Below are positions 59,898 through 64,000 of a DNA stretch of 64,000 nt, piece after piece (the stretch's first letter is position 1; the number at the start of each line of letters is the position of its first letter). The position numbers were made by a program, and so were the translations under genes. Source of the DNA: Gemmatimonadota bacterium (GTDB lineage Bacteria; Gemmatimonadota; Gemmatimonadetes; Gemmatimonadales; Gemmatimonadaceae); NCBI GenBank assembly GCA_025359135.1, contig JANYHJ010000138.1, positions 1-64,000 on the forward strand, read 5' to 3'. The notes beneath the pieces were generated by a model. The model was not told the DNA's origin, did no database searches, and worked only from the letters and a program-made list of their open reading frames with translations.

Positions 59898-62738
59898 GTG
59901 ATGGAGTTGCCTGTGGTCCGGTTTCCGATCCCGATGCGTGCTCTGCTCGCGCTCGCGACTGTCCCCGCGTTGGTCATCGCGCAGGGTACGTCGAAGGCGC
60001 CCGCCGCCAAGTCCGGGGCAAAGGCCGCGGTGCCCCTCGCTGTAGCCGAGCGGGTGACCGAGGTGGAAGGGATCACCGAGTACCGACTCGCGAACGGGCT
60101 CCGCGTGCTGCTCTTCCCGGATCCGTCCAAGCCGACCGTCACCGTGAACATCACCTACCTCGTGGGCTCGCGGCACGAGGGCTACGGCGAAACGGGGATG
60201 GCGCACCTGCTCGAGCACATGGTGTTCAAGGGCACGCCCAGGCACCCGAACATTCCGCAGGAGCTGACCGACCACGGCGCGCGGCCGAACGGAACGACCT
60301 GGTACGACCGGACCAACTACTTCGAGGTCGTGCCGGCGACCGACGCGAACGTGGAGTGGGCGCTCGCACTCGAAGCGGACCGCATGCTCAACTCCTTCAT
60401 CGCGAAGAAGGACCTCGAGAGCGAGTTCACGGTGGTGCGGAACGAGTTCGAGGCCGGAGAGAACAGTCCGTTCAATGTCCTGTACGAGCGGGCGCTCTCG
60501 TCCGCCTATCTCTGGCACAACTACGGCAAGGCCACGATCGGCGCGCGGTCGGACATCGAGTCGGTTCCGATCGAGCGGCTGCAGGCGTTCTATCACAAGT
60601 ACTACCAGCCCGACAACGCGGTGCTGCTGGTGGCGGGCAGATTCGAACCCGCGGCGCTGCTCGCCAAGGTGCAGCGCATTTATGGCGCGATTCCGAAGCC
60701 GGTGCGATCGCTTGATCGCGGCAACATGCTCTTCCCCACCTACACGCGGGAACCGGTGCAGGACGGCGAGCGGTCCGTCACGTTGCGGCGCGTGGGCGAC
60801 ATCCAGCTGGCGATGATGGTCTGGCACGTGCCTGCGGGCCCACACGCCGACTTCGCCGCGGTCGAACTGCTGCACGACATCCTGGCGGAGTCGCCGTCGG
60901 GGCGGCTGCATGCGGCACTGGTCAACACCAAGCTCGCGGTCGGTGTTGGCGGGGAGCTCAACGCGCAGGCTGAACCGGGTCCCTTCATGCTCTTCGCGCG
61001 ACTGGACCGCGAGGGCTCCGTCGATTCCGCAGTCAGCGCGATGGACCGCGTTGTGCAGCGGATCGTCACGGACTCGGTGGTGAGCGCCGCGGAGGTGGAG
61101 CGGGTGAAGGCCACGCTGCTCAAGCAGGTGGAGCTGACGCTCAATTCGTCGGAGCGCGTCGGTCTCGGGCTCTCGGAGTTCATTGCCGCAGGCGACTGGC
61201 GGCTCTTCTTCCTCACGCGCGACCGGTTCCGCGCGGTGAGTGCGGCCGACGTGAACCGCGTGGCGCGTGCGTACCTCAAGCCGTCGAATCGCACACTGGC
61301 CGTGTTCGTGCCGACGACCGCACCCGAGCGCGCCGACGTTCCCGAAGCGGGTGATGTCGGCGCGATGGTCAAGGACTACAAGGGCGTGGCGAAGCTGGCG
61401 GATGCGGAGGCGTTCGATCCGTCCCCCGCGAACATCGATGCGCGCACGACGCGCGAGACGCTGCCGGGCGGACTCAAGCTCGTGCTGCTGCCCAAGCGCA
61501 CGCGCGGCGGCTCGGTCGTGGCGACGATCACGCTGCGCTACGGTTCGGCGGCGCTGCTGACGGGCCAGGTGGCGACCTCGCAGCTCACGGCGGCCATGCT
61601 CTCACACGGGACGACGACGCGGAGCCGCCAGCAGCTCAAGGAAGCATTCGACCAGCTCAAGGCGCAATGGAGCGTGACCGGTGGCGGCAACCAGGTGCAG
61701 GCGCGTGTGGAGACGTCGCGCGCGAACCTGGGCGCCGCGATGGCGTTGCTGGCGGACGTGTTCAAGCAGCCAGCGTTCGACGCGCAGGAGTTCGACGAGC
61801 TGGTGCGCAGCAACGTGTCGCAACTCGAAGCGGGGCGATCAGAGCCGCAGGTGCAGGCGATCATGGTGGCGCAGCGACGACTCAACCCGTTCCCGAAGGG
61901 GTCGCCGCTCTACCAGGCGACGATGGAGGAACAGCTCGCGGACCTCAAGGCCGCGACGGTCGACGACCTCAAGGCGTTCCACGCGCGCTTCTACGGTGCG
62001 GCGGCCGCCACGGTGGCGGTGGTCGGTGACTTCGACGCCGCCGAGGTGAGGACGGCGGCGCTGCAGTCGCACGGATCGTGGAAGAGCGGGGTGGCATTCG
62101 AGCGCGTGGCCTCGCCCTGGATGCCGGTCAAGGACACCGCCATCACGATCGAGACGCCGGACAAGGCGAACGCGTTCTTCATTGCCGGGCTCAACATCGC
62201 GCTGCGCGACGACGATCCCGACTACGCCGCGATGGTGCTCGCCACCCACATCATGGGCGGCGGCTTCCTCAACTCGCGGCTCGCGACGCGCATCCGCCAG
62301 AAGGACGGCCTCTCGTACGCGGTGGGGGCGCAGATGCAGGCGCGTTCACTCGATCGCTCCGGGGTCTGGCTGGCCTACGCGATCTACAACCCGGTCAACG
62401 TCGTTCGCCTCGAGCAGGCGTTCAAGGACGAACTCGCGAAGGTGGCCGCCGAGGGCTTCACCGCCGAAGAAGTCGAGAAGGCGCGACAGGCGATCCTGCA
62501 GCAACGGTTGCAGTCACGGGCCAACGATGGCGAGCTCGTGGCCGCGCTCGGCAATCAGGCGTACCTCGGCCGCACGACGCGATACGACGCGCAGCTCGAG
62601 GCGCAGATGGCGACGCTGACGGCCGCCGACGTCAGCGCCGCGTTCCGCAAGCACGTGAGTGCCGACCGCTTGACGATCGTGCGGGCGGGCGACTTCAAGG
62701 GGAAGGGCGTGACGCCGGGCCAACCCGTGACGCCGTAA
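59898..62738 (+). CDS. Secreted double-domain M16 zinc peptidase
   Basis: The 946-residue protein has a signal peptide (MRALLALATVPALVIAQG, from an inner ATG at 59934), a catalytic half with HLLEH (103-107) and NEFEAGEN, and a second half without zinc ligands (SQLTAAMLSHGTTTRS) but with SRLATRIRQKDGLSYAVG, the Arg/Tyr part. This is the fused version of the split pair at 34632-37318. GTG 59898 or ATG 59934 are start options. TAGCAT at 59883-59888 suggests a short or absent leader. Confidence 0.92.
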   Translation: MMELPVVRFPIPMRALLALATVPALVIAQGTSKAPAAKSGAKAAVPLAVAERVTEVEGITEYRLANGLRVLLFPDPSKPTVTVNITYLVGSRHEGYGETGMAHLLEHMVFKGTPRHPNIPQELTDHGARPNGTTWYDRTNYFEVVPATDANVEWALALEADRMLNSFIAKKDLESEFTVVRNEFEAGENSPFNVLYERALSSAYLWHNYGKATIGARSDIESVPIERLQAFYHKYYQPDNAVLLVAGRFEPAALLAKVQRIYGAIPKPVRSLDRGNMLFPTYTREPVQDGERSVTLRRVGDIQLAMMVWHVPAGPHADFAAVELLHDILAESPSGRLHAALVNTKLAVGVGGELNAQAEPGPFMLFARLDREGSVDSAVSAMDRVVQRIVTDSVVSAAEVERVKATLLKQVELTLNSSERVGLGLSEFIAAGDWRLFFLTRDRFRAVSAADVNRVARAYLKPSNRTLAVFVPTTAPERADVPEAGDVGAMVKDYKGVAKLADAEAFDPSPANIDARTTRETLPGGLKLVLLPKRTRGGSVVATITLRYGSAALLTGQVATSQLTAAMLSHGTTTRSRQQLKEAFDQLKAQWSVTGGGNQVQARVETSRANLGAAMALLADVFKQPAFDAQEFDELVRSNVSQLEAGRSEPQVQAIMVAQRRLNPFPKGSPLYQATMEEQLADLKAATVDDLKAFHARFYGAAAATVAVVGDFDAAEVRTAALQSHGSWKSGVAFERVASPWMPVKDTAITIETPDKANAFFIAGLNIALRDDDPDYAAMVLATHIMGGGFLNSRLATRIRQKDGLSYAVGAQMQARSLDRSGVWLAYAIYNPVNVVRLEQAFKDELAKVAAEGFTAEEVEKARQAILQQRLQSRANDGELVAALGNQAYLGRTTRYDAQLEAQMATLTAADVSAAFRKHVSADRLTIVRAGDFKGKGVTPGQPVTP

Positions 62739-62762
62739 CCGCGCGCACCGGACCGATTCGCC

Positions 62763-64000
62763 ATGCGCCTTCAGCGTTCGCTCGGCACCGCCGGGCTCGT
62801 CTTCGTGATGTTCTTCACCGTGAGCGGTGGCGCGTTCACGATGGAAGGACTCGTCGGCACGACGGGACCGGGCATGGCGCTGCTGCTGCTGGTGCTGGTG
62901 CCCATCTTCTGGGCCGTGCCCGAAGCGATGCTGATCGGCGAACTCGCGAGCATGCTGCCCGAGGAGGGCGGCTACTACCGCTGGGTGCGCCGAGCCTTCG
63001 GTCCGTTCTGGGCATTCCAGAACGGTTGGTTGACGTGGTGCTATTCGCTCGTCGACATGGCGATCTTCCCGAAGCTCTTCGCGCTCTACCTCGCGCACTT
63101 CGTGCCCGGGCTGGGCCAGGGCGCGCAGTGGGCCGTGGCGCTGGTGATGATCTGGGGGTCGGCGGCACTCAACCTGCGCGGGGCGAAGCCGGTGGGGCGC
63201 GCCTCGGTCGCGGCGGGACTGCTCGTCACGGTGGGGTTCTTCGCCTTCGCGCTGGCGGCGCTGCCGCAGGCGACGCACGTGCCGTGGACGCCGTTCGTGC
63301 CGGAGGGACGCGAGCCGCTCAAGGTGGCGGGGCTCGGGCTCTCGATCACGCTCTGGAACTTCATCGGCTGGGACAACGCGAGCACGGTGGGCGGCGAGAT
63401 CGTGGACGCGGAGCGCACCTACCCGCGCGCGCTCGCGATCGCGGTCCCATTAGTAACACTCGGCTACTTATTGCCGGTGGGCGCGGCATTGGCCGCCACC
63501 GACTGGCGCACCTGGACCGACGGCGCCTGGCCGGTGATCGCGCAGTCGGCGGCCGGACCGCTGGGCGGCCTCTTCGCGGCGTGGCTCGCGATCGGCGGCA
63601 TGGCGAGCGCGCTCGCGATGTTCAACGCGTCGCTGCTCGCGTACTCGCGCATCCCGGCCGCGATGGCCGACGACGGTCTGCTGCCCGCCAGGCTCGCCGA
63701 CACGGATGAGCGCGGCACGCCACGCGGAGCCGTGCTGACGTCGGCCGTCATCTACTCCGTGTTCGCGCTGCTCCCGTTCAGCGGCCTCGTGGTGGCAGAC
63801 GTCGTGTTCTACGCGATGGCGCTGCTGCTCGAGTTCGGGGCGCTGCTGGCGATCCGCCGCAAGGAGCCCGGCCTGCGCGGGCCGTTCCGGATCCCGCTCG
63901 GGAATCGCGGCGTGACCGTGCTGGCCGCCATTCCCCTCACGATCCTGGCCGGTGTCATCGGGCTCTCGCTGCTCGGCGGGGAGTACGAGCCTGCAGCCAT
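62763..64000 (+). CDS. APC-family amino-acid permease (3' end outside window)
   Basis: 412 residues are visible from ATG 62763. The protein has about 11 membrane helices in the APC layout, with TVSGGAFTMEGLVGTTGP in helix 1, EEGGYYRWVRRAFGPFWAFQNGW, and NFIGWDNASTVGGEIVDAERTYPRAL in helix 6. It probably moves amino acids or polyamines. The N-terminus and helix 1 are typical, so the start is firm. Confidence 0.9.
   Translation, partial: MRLQRSLGTAGLVFVMFFTVSGGAFTMEGLVGTTGPGMALLLLVLVPIFWAVPEAMLIGELASMLPEEGGYYRWVRRAFGPFWAFQNGWLTWCYSLVDMAIFPKLFALYLAHFVPGLGQGAQWAVALVMIWGSAALNLRGAKPVGRASVAAGLLVTVGFFAFALAALPQATHVPWTPFVPEGREPLKVAGLGLSITLWNFIGWDNASTVGGEIVDAERTYPRALAIAVPLVTLGYLLPVGAALAATDWRTWTDGAWPVIAQSAAGPLGGLFAAWLAIGGMASALAMFNASLLAYSRIPAAMADDGLLPARLADTDERGTPRGAVLTSAVIYSVFALLPFSGLVVADVVFYAMALLLEFGALLAIRRKEPGLRGPFRIPLGNRGVTVLAAIPLTILAGVIGLSLLGGEYEPAA

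Overview
This 64 kb window is a high-GC bacterial chromosome segment that contains the replication-origin neighbourhood. dnaA, dnaN, rpmH, rnpA, yidD, yidC, parA, parB with a perfect parS site, polA, holA, mutS and the RNase P RNA gene are all present. Gene content points to Gemmatimonadota: GWxTD-domain lipoprotein, BMP-type nucleoside ABC transporter, several M16 and M28 peptidases, a GH109-like oxidoreductase, many GTG starts and 4-bp ATGA/GTGA overlaps. That assignment is inference from gene content, not from a marker-gene comparison.

Layout. 1-6185: a translationally coupled minus-strand set (TerC, Uup-type ABC-F, ArsC/Spx-fold protein) diverging from a YheT-type hydrolase, a dienelactone-hydrolase lipoprotein and small membrane proteins. 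6467-14502: SIMPL protein, parS, parA, parB, then a nucleoside-type ABC importer (BMP lipoprotein, Nif3-like protein, double ATPase, two permeases). 14503-25179: a lipoprotein, an MFS transporter, a pseudopilin, DNA polymerase I, a GWxTD protein, a Ser/Thr kinase, a histidine kinase and an AraC-type regulator. 25415-31240: origin core, with rnpB facing dnaN and dnaA, and rpmH-rnpA-yidD-yidC running the other way. 31331-40899: a predicted metalloprotease, uracil phosphoribosyltransferase, a decayed beta-CASP nuclease gene, a two-subunit M16 peptidase pair, a Nudix hydrolase, an ECF sigma factor with an anti-sigma-like gene, and holA. 40896-52426: a SPOR protein, mutS, cystathionine beta-synthase, ddl, a radical-SAM-like protein without its cysteines, a rhomboid protease, PadR, a variant QueF, an M28 peptidase, a TPR protein and tRNA-Phe. 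52577-64000: a probable amino-sugar cluster (SSS symporter, anomeric sugar kinase, nucleotidyltransferase, GH109-like enzyme), a methyltransferase, a GT87-like protein, a large M16 peptidase and an amino-acid permease cut by the window edge.

How parts work together. DnaA boxes lie in both spacers flanking dnaA, and one box sits inside a strong dnaA promoter, which suggests autoregulation. Both RNase P subunits are encoded within about 4 kb of each other beside dnaA-dnaN. Many genes have a TANNNT hexamer 6-10 nt before the start codon and no Shine-Dalgarno sequence, which suggests leaderless mRNAs. Gene ends that face each other and leave room carry long perfect hairpins without a T-tract.
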